Below the pieces are notes generated by a model. It was given only the letters and a program-made list of their open reading frames with translations, made no database searches and was not told the origin of the DNA. DNA of 64,000 bases from Paramecium sonneborni (lineage: Eukaryota; Ciliophora; Oligohymenophorea; Peniculida; Parameciidae): assembly GCA_905182985.1 (NCBI GenBank), contig CAJJDN010000085.1, forward strand, positions 193,296 through 257,295, given 5' to 3'. The position numbers and the translations under genes are program-made. This document shows, one piece after another, positions 27,766 through 38,836 of the stretch. How positions within the stretch are numbered: the stretch's first letter is position 1; each line of letters opens with the position of its first letter.

Positions 27766-28921
27766 TTCAAAATGCTGAACTACTATCTTTGCACCTTGAA
27801 AATCATACTCATTGGCACTTTTTGTTCTAAAAAAACATGGAGCAAAAACTATTGATAAATTATGTAAATCCATCTAAATTTAATTGAATTATTATTCTTT
27901 ACCTTATTTTCAACTTTAAATTCTGCTACAAATTTTATAAATTCTGTCATTTTAAAAACTGTTTATCTATTCACTTTAGGTAAATGAGCAAAAAATATAC
28001 TAAACATATCAATAAATTCCTTAGCTGGTATTTATGGATTAGTATCTTTTAGTATTTCATATATTTCAAAAGGAAATATAGGGTTTTTTAAATTTACTAA
28101 GGCATTCTTTAACACTGTAGCTATTACATTAGGATCATAATTTTTCATATCTTCATAATTTGATTATATTAATTGTTCTACTAATTTCATTTCTTATTCA
28201 TGTGAACCTGATAATCTAAATACTCCTTCACTACGTAAATAATCTATATTATTAGTATAATATTTTAATATTTCTTCAAGAAATACAGGAACTCCAGATT
28301 AACCAATGGGATAAGCATCTAATTCTCTTCCATAAAATGGTTATTATTCTTAAAATTAGATTTTATTACACAAGAACCTTAAAACAGATGAATGCAATTC
28401 AATTTCATATTAGTTCAAAAATGAAGTACTTATTATGTAAATATATTTAATTACTTGCTTATTTAATAAAATTTATCTTTTACAATATTTTAGAGGAAAA
28501 AAGGTATTGTTTTTTCTCTTTTACCATAATTTTAATTGCTACTTATAACAATTAATTTATTAATTCGCTTCAATTGATTTGAATCCACCTTTCTCTTAAA
28601 TAATGTTCAAAATTACTTAATGGTTTTTTTCAATAAACATTTTACATCATTAGCTGTCAACTATGCATCATCTTACGAACAAATAATTAATACAAATCCA
28701 CTATTTTCAAATAAAAGTTATATATACTTAAAAGGTCTGAATTATTGCAGATAAGATTAAAATTTATTCCCGATCAATTCTTCATTTTTGTTTTAAACAA
28801 TCAAATTTTGCAAAATAACATAAATTGGCTATCCATTTCTATCTAGACCTATAGAAATTCTGAAATATCATATACCTGCTTTTAGTAAACCTTCAATTTC
28901 ATAGGATTATCCTTGTCTCAT
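27709..28921 (-). CDS. CRAL-TRIO (Sec14-like) plus RhoGAP protein
   Basis: 377 aa with introns at 28849-28875, 28616-28638 and 27874-27902; the spliced length is a multiple of three. The domain order is that of animal p50RhoGAP (ARHGAP1): a lipid-binding CRAL-TRIO module (AGLDRNGQPIYVILQNLI, FVLIICSQDDAQLTAND, VIKYIYIISTSF), then RhoGAP from about residue 190. The RhoGAP part has FGRELDAYP-like linker YGRELDAYPIGQSGVPVF, the arginine-finger segment SEGVFRLSG, LKNALVNLKNPIFPF and NLSIVFAPCFFRT. RhoGAPs switch off Rho/Rac-type GTPases at membranes. The arginine in VFRLSG is present, so activity is likely. The start at 28921 is the first ATG consistent with the first splice phase, but an upstream exon cannot be excluded. 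Confidence 0.88.
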
Positions 28922-30597
28922 TTATTAAATAATTTTAAAATTATTACATTTATATTTCAATTTTCATCATTATAATATAATCAAAATTCTTGTTCAAAGA
29001 ATGATTATTGTTTTTTCCCAAAATCAATATTCATGTAAATTTATTTTTGATACTCATATTTGATTTGTTTTAATTTTTTTACTTATAATATTCTCTTTGT
29101 TATAATCAATGATAATGAGAAAATATAAAATAAGAAAAAAATTAATTTACTCTATGCCACTATTATAGAGAGATTTATCCAAAATTATTAAGAAGTGGCT
29201 TTAATTTTTGGATATTCTTTAAACTAAAATTAATCAAGATATTTTAACATTACAATTTTTAGATTCCTTAAATTATAATTAAGTTTTTCATTATATTAGA
29301 ATGATGAATTTATTCAAGTAAGTTGATATTTATCTATTAATTTGATTTTAAGGAACAAAAACCAAATAATTAATTAAAATAAGCTTGTTAAATAAAATAT
29401 AAACAACCCTTAAACCTCGAATTGTCTTAATAATCGATGATTAAAAATTCTGGAATGAAGCTTTTTTATTATCAAATTTATACAATCATTTTTTGAATAA
29501 ACACTTTAATACATCATTTCTTATAAATTAAAGGAAGAATCAACAATTAATAGCCTATTTTATAGATTTTCTTTGAAAATTTTATTCTTTTTTTATTAAT
29601 GTATTTGCTTGTTTAATATTTCAATGAATAATATATAGATATTAGAAATATATAATTGCTTTTGAGCTTTTATCAAAGATGTCTTCTTTTCGGGAACAAA
29701 ATATTTTATCAATGTTTTTTCAAATTCAGTTAAAAAATATTCATCACTTTATTCCATAAGTATTTAATAATTGTTTTAATTTTTTTTTACTTGTTTAAAT
29801 GAAATTAGTTTAAAACAATTTTTTCTTCTGTTACTTATAAAAAATCATAGAATTATTCTAACTATCTTTTTTCAAAGAATATCTCTTTTATTCTGGAAGA
29901 ACCTTAAAATTATTTATAAATCCATTTAGTTTAGCCTGACGTATTCATTTTTATTCGATATTTATATAATAAATAAATAAAGTATTATTGAATATTGTAA
30001 AAATTTTAATTGATTATTTCAAAATATCGAAATCTAAAAGTTTAGAATAATTTTTTTCTCATGGATTAGTTTTCTTCGATTATATATTTTTTCTATTTTA
30101 AACTAATTATTCTATATGCTATCTTTTTATTAAACTAATTCTTATAATTATAATAATTTAGAAGTATTGTTAAATTATTTTTAAGTAGATTAAATACTTG
30201 TTTTTTAATTCAGATTTAATAGAAGTTAATCATGTGATTGTATTTAAATAATTAGCTTATTTGTTCAATATTATAACATTATTTAATATTAATGACCACA
30301 ATTATTATAATTCTTTCATATAAATATTAGTTGTCTTATTAGTTTGATTTATTATTTTCATAAATTAATCAACAGATCATACAAGTTAAAAATGTATAAT
30401 TGGAATACCAATAGTATAAATTTTGTATATAGATCCTACAAATTATTTTAAACCTTAAAATATTTAAATAATTGTTTTGCCATTAACTTTTAGAGAGGCA
30501 TAAAATAGATTTCATGACTAAAATCGTTTCCATTCTTTATTAACTGACATAAAAATATGATAATTAATTATCATACTTTCTATTTAATTAAAATATA
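28922..30597. other. unresolved 1.7-kb region with fragmentary frames
   Basis: No complete gene was assembled. A plus-strand frame from ATG 29154 (MPLLQRDLSKIIKKWLQFLD) runs 60 codons and may splice at a 31- or 35-nt intron near 29320-29352, but the downstream frames are ambiguous. On the minus strand a frame from ATG 30550 (MSVNKEWKRF) contains recurrent TGA at roughly the random rate. Either two small degraded genes lie here, or most of it is non-coding. Confidence 0.3.
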
Positions 30598-32189
30598 ATG
30601 AAATAAAGAGAGAGATCACACGCATATCTGTATAAATAAATTTGTAAGAACTTAAATGTTCATTTTTCAACAAGTTTACTTAATGGGATTTAGGAGACCG
30701 AAATTGTTATACATTTGGACCAAATCAGTTAATAGGGTAAAAACATCAAGATTGAATAGATATTGAGCCTCTATCTTTACTGTTATCTTAATGCAAATTT
30801 AAGAGGATTACATTGAAAACTATTTAGAAGAACCTGAAATTAAACAAATCAATGGCTACAGATAATTATAAATTAGAATTGCTTGAACTTTTGAGAGTGA
30901 TTACAAAGTTATTTACGAAAAGCTTGGATGTTGTCACTTTAGTTATTCGAGATATTAGAATGAATAGTGAACATATGTAGATAATTGCTTAAGGAATAGC
31001 AGTAGTTTAATCTTTAAAGGAATTACATATAATATAATGTTTGATGACTTCTAATCATTTTAGCATTCTCTAGCCATCTCTAATATAAAACTCATCACTT
31101 CATATATTAGATTTCTCTCATAATTATTTAACACATTAAATTGGAGTTTAGTTGGGTTAATTACTATAAGAACATGGTAAACGAAGAGATAATGTAGAAT
31201 ATCTATATAGAACTAAAGGGGAATGTCCTGAAGAGGATATTTCAAAAATAGGAATAGGGGAGTTAAATTTATCATATAATAAGTTAAATGATTAATTTGT
31301 AAAAGACATTGCACCATTTTTAGAAAGAGATAGATGGGTTAAATCAATAAATCTTAAGTACAATGCAATTTAGAAGGATGGTTTTGAGATTTTAATTGAA
31401 TTGCTTGATAAAAATTCAACAATTACAAGTTTGGATATAAGGAGAAATTTAGGAACTACATCATAATTATAGAAGGAAGTATTTAAAAAATTGATAAGGA
31501 ATAAAAATATAAAGAATGATATTTAATAATAAAGAATAGATGATGATAATGGAAATATTTCTGTTAATGTTTCAGCTATACCTTAAAATTTACAATCTGT
31601 AATATCAGATTAAGAAAGTCCTGTAATGTCTTTTGGAGTGTTTGAACCTAATAATTTAACTAAGCAAATGTCTATTTCAGGTAGACAAGATTAATTGAAA
31701 TTTAAATCTGGATTTAAAAATAATGATTCTGGTTGTTCAGATTGTAATCGTTTATAAATAAAATCTAAAAAATAGTAACAAATAATTCAATTACTGAAAT
31801 AAGAAGTTTAATTTTTAAGATTTCAAATGCAAAATAAATAATCGTTACCTTAATAATAATAAGAAGAATAATAATAATAATAATAAGTAATAAATGAACT
31901 GAATTTCTCTGAAAATAATCATAACCCTCCTGTTTAAGAGTTAGAGTAGGAAGATATGGTAAATAAGATTGAATATATGATGAATGATTTAACTAGAATG
32001 ATGGATGGTTTAGATGCTTAAGGTAGTGTTACAAATAATCTTAATGCTCATTTATCTAGTACATTGATAGGATAAGATTATACAAGGGTAATTCTGGAAA
32101 GAGAAGATAGAGCGAATGATTTAATGAATATTCTAGGAGATAATAGTCATAATAACTTATCATAATCTTCAGATGAAGAATAGAAGTGA
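30598..32189 (+). CDS. CEP78: CEP78-like centrosomal/basal-body LRR protein
   Basis: 522 aa with one intron (30737-30759). CEP78 is a centriole wall protein needed for ciliogenesis in animals. The N-terminus AYLYKQICKNLNVHF and IVIHLDQISQQDIEPLSLLL matches the opening of animal CEP78, followed by leucine-rich repeats (KELHIIQCLMTSNHFSIL, LHILDFSHNYLTHQIG, IGELNLSYNKLNDQFV, INLKYNAIQKDGFEIL) and the diagnostic TSLDIRRNLGTTSQL. The second half is Ser/Gln-rich with a polyglutamine tract encoded mainly by TAA and TAG codons (about 31850-31890), then an acidic helical tail. Upstream in-frame ATG at 30598 was chosen because the CEP78-like N-terminus lies before the internal Met near 30850. Recognition rests on motif order, not on an alignment. 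Confidence 0.8.
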
Positions 32190-32247
32190 CATTTACTTTT
32201 TATTTATATATATAATTGCTTATCTATGAGGATATTGGTAATTAATA

Positions 32248-32602
32248 TCATTATGGTTATTCTCCCGATTCTGACAGATGTGATTTTGGTTACTTTTGAA
32301 TATCTTACATTTCTAATTCAGCTTCTCTAATTTATTGTGAATTAATCCATTCATCAACATTCTGCTGTCTTTAGATTTGAGAATATTCACTATTGTAGCT
32401 AATTGCAAAAAAGATAGCATAAAGCTTTAATCATTAAACTATATACCACAGCTGTAATAAATAATGCAAAGGCACCTTCAACTCTACTATGAGGTACCAC
32501 ATAAACGGTTTCAGATCCAATTGCTATCATTAAGCCTAAATAAGTCATCACAATGCATCCTGGAGCTGAAATAAACATGCAATATTAAGCACACGATACC
32601 AT
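32248..32602 (-). CDS. small two-helix membrane protein, 110 aa
   Basis: One 22-nt intron (32425-32446) gives 111 codons. The protein has two hydrophobic segments (CMFISAPGCIVMTYLGLMIA and GAFALFITAVLYAIFFAI) separated by a short hydrophilic loop (GSETVYVVPHSRVE) and a polar C-terminal tail. The layout and the CxxxSAPGC start recall ribonuclease kappa, a small V-ATPase-associated membrane protein, but the match is weak and not claimed. It lies between the CEP78-like stop and the kinase stop, with about 60-100 nt on each side. Confidence 0.65.
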
Positions 32603-32707
32603 TAAATTTAATTATATAGATTGAGAATAATAAAAAAATTTAGAAACTCTTATAAAATAAATAATATTGTGGGCCTATTAATATATAAAAGGCAAAAAAA
32701 ATGTGAA

Positions 32708-34100
32708 TCAATTTTTCAATTTTTATACTAACTTAGATGATTTTGGTGTGTTAGTAGTTGTTGGTTATTTGGTGATTCGAGATGAAGAAGTACTCGATAC
32801 AATAATTTAACTGCTTGGAACACTAACAGTATTATTATCGAAATCATATCCATTAAAGAGATCTAATAAATAAAATAATTTATACTTTAAACAGAATTTC
32901 TTCTGAGCATAATTTATTATTCTTCATTAATAGAATCATCAGAATCTCGTCTGCTATCAGAAGGAAGGTAATTATCTTCATTACCCTAATATTATTATAT
33001 TAAAATATAGAACATTAGGTATAAATGGAGCAATAATCTATTTAGTTATTAATTTTTCCCAACTAAAATCTCTAAACCAAGGATGTTCCTTCACTTCATC
33101 TGGACCATTGTTTCCTAATCGATTTTATGGTTTTCTTTATAATAGCTAATAAAAATATGAATAAAAACATAAATACTTTATTAGTAAAATCAGCAGCTTC
33201 TAAAGTCCATCCTGGAGGAATTTCTTATCTTTTAATAACAGCTTATTTAGCAAGCATTTATTCTCTAATTTCTTATCTACTTCTTCCTAAATAAGGTCTT
33301 CTACCTAACATGCATTCATATACTATAACTCCTAATGCAAAATAATCAACTGCTACACCATGATTATGTCCTTTTTATTAACAATATTAAATTACTACAC
33401 ATAACTTCTGGAGCCATATATCCAGGAGTTCCACTTGTATCTTATGAATTCTCTGGCTTCCAAATTCTTGCTATTCCCAAATCTGTTAATCTAAGATATC
33501 CTGTTCTTTAAAAAATTAAACAATCATACCATTACTATCAAATACTAAATTTTCTGGCTTTAAATCTCTATGTAATATTCCTTATTAATGTAAATAATCT
33601 AATGCTACTATCATACATCCACAAAAAAACTCTATCCTTTACATTTTATTTATATACTTGTTTATTCTTCATTAAATTTTCTGTGTCTTCCTATATGGTA
33701 TCTCAAATCTCCACCAGATAATAAATCCATTACTAAATATAAATATTCTCGATCTTGGAAAGAATATTACATATTTATCAGAAAACTTTTTTCTATTTTT
33801 ATAAATACTTATGCTTCAATCCACTCAATAATGTCTTTTCATTCATTACAGATTACACTGACTTCTTTTATATGATTCTATATTTTTATTATTAATTACT
33901 TTGGTTTTGACATCACTTTTAAAGCATAAAATTACTTATTTTTCTTTTATCTAACTTTCCATACTTTTCCAAATCCACCTCTTCCAATTGCATCAATAAA
34001 TTAAAAATTCTATACGGAAACAACTAATATTTCAATTACTCTCAATACCATTATTTTCCATAAGATCTTCCTTTTACTCATTAATATTACAATTTCCCAT
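32708..34100 (-). CDS. AGC-like protein kinase with MGNCN N-terminus
   Basis: 386 aa from ten exons; introns at 34024-34048, 33878-33899, 33786-33808, 33632-33657, 33501-33529, 33371-33395, 33146-33176, 32986-33013 and 32863-32885. The N-terminus MGNCNINE fits an N-myristoylation signal, implying membrane attachment. Kinase motifs: GRGGFGKVW, catalytic Lys in YALKVM, the C-helix NEKTLLSGL, LVMDLLSGGDL, HRDLKPEN, TDLGIAR (DLG instead of DFG), SGTPGYMAPEVMC, DYFALGVIVYE and KPQNRLGNNG followed by EHPWFRDF. All catalytic residues are present. The tail is Ser/Thr-rich with acidic patches. The activation-loop and CxHNHGVAVDYF pattern are typical of a ciliate/animal AGC subgroup (STK32/33-like); the subgroup is tentative. 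The divergent SNARE start is only 19 nt away. Confidence 0.9.
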
Positions 34101-34119
34101 TATTTTTATTATTAATTAT

Positions 34120-34816
34120 ATGATTCTTTATGTACTACTTTCCAAAGAAACTTTTGTCTTTTCAGAATATACAGAATTAGAAGATGAGTTTGAAGAAATG
34201 GCTCGAATTATACTCAAAAGTGTGAATCTCAATTTGTAAAAGTAAATATTTAGTAAAGAATATAATGGTAAAATGTAGAATAAATATGTCTTTTACATTA
34301 CATACATACTTTTCCAATCTTAAATTTTTTTGTATTATCCACAATGATTACATTAAAGAAAAACCATTTGTCTTTCTTGGTGCAATTCTCTAAGAATACT
34401 AAAATTAATCCAAAAGTATTTATCTCACTCTCTAATATATAGACTCCAATATTAATAATGATCAATTCTCTGTTTAATTCTCTTGTATGATGAAAGACTT
34501 TAATAAATTAAATCAAAAAAGATGCTTTGAATAATCTTAGATAATCTATTGAAGATTTAAATGATCTGCATTTCAAAATTTGCATTAAATGATTGGTATC
34601 TTTTTATGTACTATCATTATGAGAAACAGAAATTTAATAGATGTATTAGCCAAAAAAACAGAAGAATTAACCAAAAATGATGATATTATTTTTAAATATA
34701 ATAGAAATATTCATAAAGCTAATAAATGTAATGAGTTTAGATTTGGAGCTAAAGTCTTAATTGTTTACTTGTTCATCTTTGCTGTTTTTTGCTTACACAT
34801 TTATTATCAAATTTGA
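34120..34816 (+). CDS. VAMP7-like longin R-SNARE, one junction unresolved
   Basis: The N-terminus MILYVLLSKETFVFSEYTEL and LEDEFEEMARIILKSVNLN, then LKFFCIIHNDYIKEKPFVFL, fits a longin domain. The 3' end encodes a SNARE motif (NLIDVLAKKTEELTKNDDII then FKYNRN) and a single C-terminal anchor (LIVYLFIFAVFCLHIYY) ending at TGA 34814-34816. This is the VAMP7 layout; such SNAREs act in late endosome, lysosome or surface fusion. Introns at 34246-34282 (37 nt) and about 34470-34494 restore the frame, but between about 34560 and 34625 no single GT-AG intron joins the halves of the SNARE motif cleanly. The gene may have an unusual splice here or be damaged. The conserved central arginine could not be placed with confidence. 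Confidence 0.62.
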
Positions 34817-35600
34817 TACTTTCATTTATAAATAGAGTGATTACAAAAATTTTAAGATCAATGTTCATCTATTACACAAATATCTAATACTGAATAAAAT
34901 AAGTCTTATACTCATTATCTACATAATATATTATCGTATCAAAATTTGATTTTATTAACAATCCAAATAATTAATTATTATTATTATATCTAATATTCTA
35001 ATCTTTCTTAATTAGAAAATACTAGGAAATACTAAATTGCATTTTAAAAACACTTTAAAAAACATCTAATTCTTGTTAAATTTATTTAATATAAATTTAA
35101 ACTTAAATTTCTATTTATTCTAACTATACGGGATAATGTGGCAATTATCTAAATCTGATGTGAAAGATATCTAAATTTATATTAAATTACGATTTAATGA
35201 TTGCTTTATTAAATAAAATTTAAAATGAGAGAATGGATCAATTCAAATTACTAGATTTTGATAATAATAAAAATATTGTCCATGATTTCAGATGTTTGAA
35301 ATTGCTTTAAAATGTATGAAGTTTGATATTTCAAACAACGACTACCTTTCTGGAATATTTAAATTTTTACATAAAAATATTTTATATTTAACTTTCATGA
35401 TAATTTCTATACATCTTATTTAGCTGAAATACTTGACCTAATAATATTTAATATTCTAATTACTATTTTTTTTTTTAATTAAAAAATTTCTAGTTTACCT
35501 TTTAATATATATTAAATCTATCAAGAAAATTTTAATATACAGAAAAATATTTAGAGAATGTATTAATGTATTATTAAATTTTAGATGCAATTAAAAAACT
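34817..35600. other. intergenic, AT-rich
   Basis: Nothing longer than chance frames on either strand. No repeats or RNA motifs apart from the tRNA-like element that follows. Confidence 0.55.
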
Positions 35601-35673
35601 AATCTTGTATGGGATTGAACCTCTACCATCAGCATATTAGACTGACGGGTATTACCAACTGAGCAACGAGATT
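35601..35673 (-). tRNA. tRNA-like sequence (anticodon AAT), probably decayed
   Basis: The 73-nt minus-strand sequence has tRNA proportions: GCTCAGTTGG of the D region, an anticodon stem TCAGT/GCTGA enclosing CTAATAT (anticodon AAT, isoleucine), and GGTTCAATCC of the T arm. Acceptor ends AATCTCG/CAAGATT pair at six of seven positions. The D stem does not close and the T stem has two mismatches, so this looks like a tRNA pseudogene or a divergent tRNA rather than a canonical one. Confidence 0.45.
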
Positions 35674-35856
35674 TGTGATTTGTGCTTATATTCTATTAGG
35701 CTTTTAGAATTTGAGCGTAAACAAAGGAACTGGTACATTTAATAGTTAAAAAATGAGAATAAAAACATACTTTATTATATTACTTCAAAATTAATAGAAA
35801 TAAAATATTTAAAAGATAGAACAAAAATTATTGATTCATAATTTATTTATCATTTA

Positions 35857-38729
35857 ATGAAAATGCTCTCTATCAAGAATATATTTGAATTTAAAGACAA
35901 TCGTTTAGATGGAGTCAGAGAAAATTTGTTGACAAATATAAGTAATTGAAAAATCAAATTTTTGATTAACTTTAGGGTTTGGGTGTACCAGATGTTTGTA
36001 TAATAACAAAATAAGCGCCTACAAATTTAAGAAAATCATCTTTTGAAACCTAATCTTCATTTCATTTTGTTTAAGGTCTATGTCCTACATCTTAAGCTGA
36101 AATATTTGCTTATCTTCAAACTATTTTACAGAATTAAGAAATATAAGAACATTAATCCTTGTTTTCTAAAATTCCTTATATTTCTAAAGTATAAATGTCT
36201 ATAATAAATAGTTATCCTACCTTTGTTATGATTTATTTACAAAAACAATACTGGTTTGTGAAATTTAATTATCAATTGAAGGTTTACATAAATCTAAAAT
36301 GTTTGCTGTTTAAGAGAATTAAGAATAAATATTGCCTTCTTAATAGCATTGGTAAGGTGCTTATATTAGTAGTATACTAAGAGCTATTGATGAAGAATTT
36401 AAATTAGCAAGTGTTGGTAGATTCTTTAACAATATAAACTTAAAAAATAATAGTAGATTATCTGAAGTGATTCAATTGTTATTGTAGTTAATCACAGTAA
36501 ATCCTTAGATTTTTGTAGATTTTGAAAAAATTAGTTCTAATAATAATTTTCCTGAATTTAAAGAAATTTTATATTATTTATGTTGGCCATTAGACATTTT
36601 AGCTTCATATTTAGTAAAATCTAATCAATTAGTTATCTTAATAAAAGAATTAGAAAGTATTTAAGATAATGAAGTATTTTATTTAATCAAATGCATTTTG
36701 TACTATAAAATGAAGTATTGATAAATTTAAATTTAGAAATTACGAAAAATCTTTATCGTGTTTAGTGAATATATCTTATATAAGCAATTAATTTAATTTG
36801 ATACAGTATATGATTGGAAAGATTCTAATTAAATTAAGAAAATTTGATTAAGCTTTAATAACGTTGAAAGATACTTTAATAAAATCCTTTGAAAGCTAAA
36901 TTGTTTGGGTTACTTTGGTATAAAAAAAAAGTTTATATATTAGGCTACCTTATTTAGAAAATCAAATAATTATCAAATTAGTTTAAGTTTGTTAAACAAA
37001 GCTGCATCTTTATAAGGAAAGAGAACCAATAAAAGTTTTTGGCGTGAAATAATTATTTCAAATTATCGAGTGATGACTTAAGACAATTCAATAACAAATG
37101 TGAATGATTTAGATAAAATTTATGCAGTTATCAATCCAATTTATGTTGATAAAATTGAAAGCTTTTCCTAATTAAGTAATCATCCTGTACTAGAATAATT
37201 ATTATTAAGACATAGACTTTTAGATAAAAAGTAACTTAAAGTATCTAATTTTTATATTGTTAGTTTTGGAATATTTAAGTATCAAAATTTATAGCTAATT
37301 AGAACATTAGAATTGAAAAATAGACAATAGATTTTATATCATAAAATTTACTACTAGAAAATAAATAAGAACTCTCTGTATTATAAAAAGAAATAATAAG
37401 ACTTTCAATTGATGTTGGTCATGAAAAATTAAAAAAATTTTTATAACATCATTTCTATACTCCACCTCATAGTTTATACAATTTACATGATAATAAAGTT
37501 GACAAAAAATGTTTAGAAATTAAATTAAAATCCAAAAATCTAAAAGCTAATTAATGTCATTTTAAAAAAGTAAAAATTTTTATTTTATAAAAAGAGCTTA
37601 ACTGAGATTTTTTCAGAAAATGATGAGGATTCAGATGAAAGAGAACCTGATTTTTTATAAAATAAGTCATTTGACTTTTTAAATTCCACTATCAAAACTA
37701 ACTAATAATCAAGTAGCTCAAAAATGATTTTCTCAATTAATAAAGCATCTCAAAAAGATTTTAAAAAATAATAAATCTGCAAAAACTCTTTAGTTATTCA
37801 AGAAAATGCATTTGAGAGTATTGAATCTGAAAGGGATGATATTTATAAATTTAAAAAATCTACAATCCAAACTTTATAAATTACAAATACAATGAAACCA
37901 TAAAGTGAATAAAGTTTTACATAAGAAAAGAAAGTATAAATTTATGGGTATATCGATTATCTTTAAGATGTTCCATAATTTAAATAGACTGAAATGGAAG
38001 ATATGATGAAAAGAAAAAAAGACACTTTACACCCTTCATTCTATGAATTTGTAAATTACATTTCATAAACTTAAAAGATTCTTGAGGAATTATTTTATTT
38101 TAGCAACAATCAAAGATCCTAAACTTGCTAAAATTCTGTTTAATAATCTATTAATAATTCTGAATAATAAACACCAAAATAAAAAAAAACATAAATATTT
38201 AAATCTCAATTAAAAGAATCTTTGAAAAATAAAAGTTTTTTATAGAAAAGAATAGCCATTTAGGATTTTTATGTTATAAATGGTCTTTAAGTCAAAGATT
38301 CAGATGAGCAACAAACATACTTTCAATTCATTAAACATGAATCAATATTTCTTTATAAATGTAGTAAAATAGCTTTGAAGCTTAAACAGACAAAACTAGC
38401 ATAGAAACTATTTGAAAAATTAAATGAACGAGTTATATCAGTTTAAGTGTCCCACTCTCTATTACATATATTGAAAGATGATCATGTTTAATTAATTTAG
38501 TAGTAAATATTTAAATATATTCAAAAGAATTTAGAAAATTATGGTCGATTTTTTAGAATGTGGCATTTAAAAAATATAATCAATGCCTATCTGGGTTGAA
38601 ATTCATTTAATTAGATTAATTAAAATTAAAGGTTCAAATTATGTTTTGGGATTGTTAAGTGCTCTAGAAAGTTAAGACACTTTTTAATTAATGAAAAAGA
38701 TTGTGTTATAAGCTGATAACTTGCTTTGA
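35857..38729 (+). CDS. helical-repeat (TPR-like) protein, 909 aa
   Basis: Introns at 35914-35942, 36161-36189, 36715-36736, 36918-36943 and 38595-38631 leave 910 codons in frame. An early segment LGVPDVCIITKQAPT and a repeat-like centre (IGKILIKLRKFDQALITLKD followed by WVTLATLFRKSNNYQISLSL, LLNKAASLQGK) have TPR spacing. The order recalls exomer ChAPs proteins (Chs5-Arf1-binding, Golgi export), whose N-terminus also carries a G-x-P-D motif, but this is a guess from memory of the family. The region from residue 530 to 800 is Ser/Asn/Gln-rich and probably disordered; the last 110 residues are helical again (IALKLKQTKLAQKLFEKLNE) and end at residue 909 with QLMKKIVLQADNLL. The last intron (37 nt) is long for this genome. 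It is a real gene; function not assigned. Confidence 0.75.
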
Positions 38730-38836
38730 TAATTATTTATATTAATTTTTATTTGTGTATACATTTAATTATGATTAAAATATAATTTTAAAACAATTGC
38801 TAGATTTATAAAAAATATTTTATCAAAAGTTTATAA

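Noticed and set aside
28458..28483. Candidate 26-nt intron in the CRAL-TRIO/RhoGAP gene
   Set aside because: Recounting an A run showed that the frame is continuous there; the spliced total is a multiple of three only without it.
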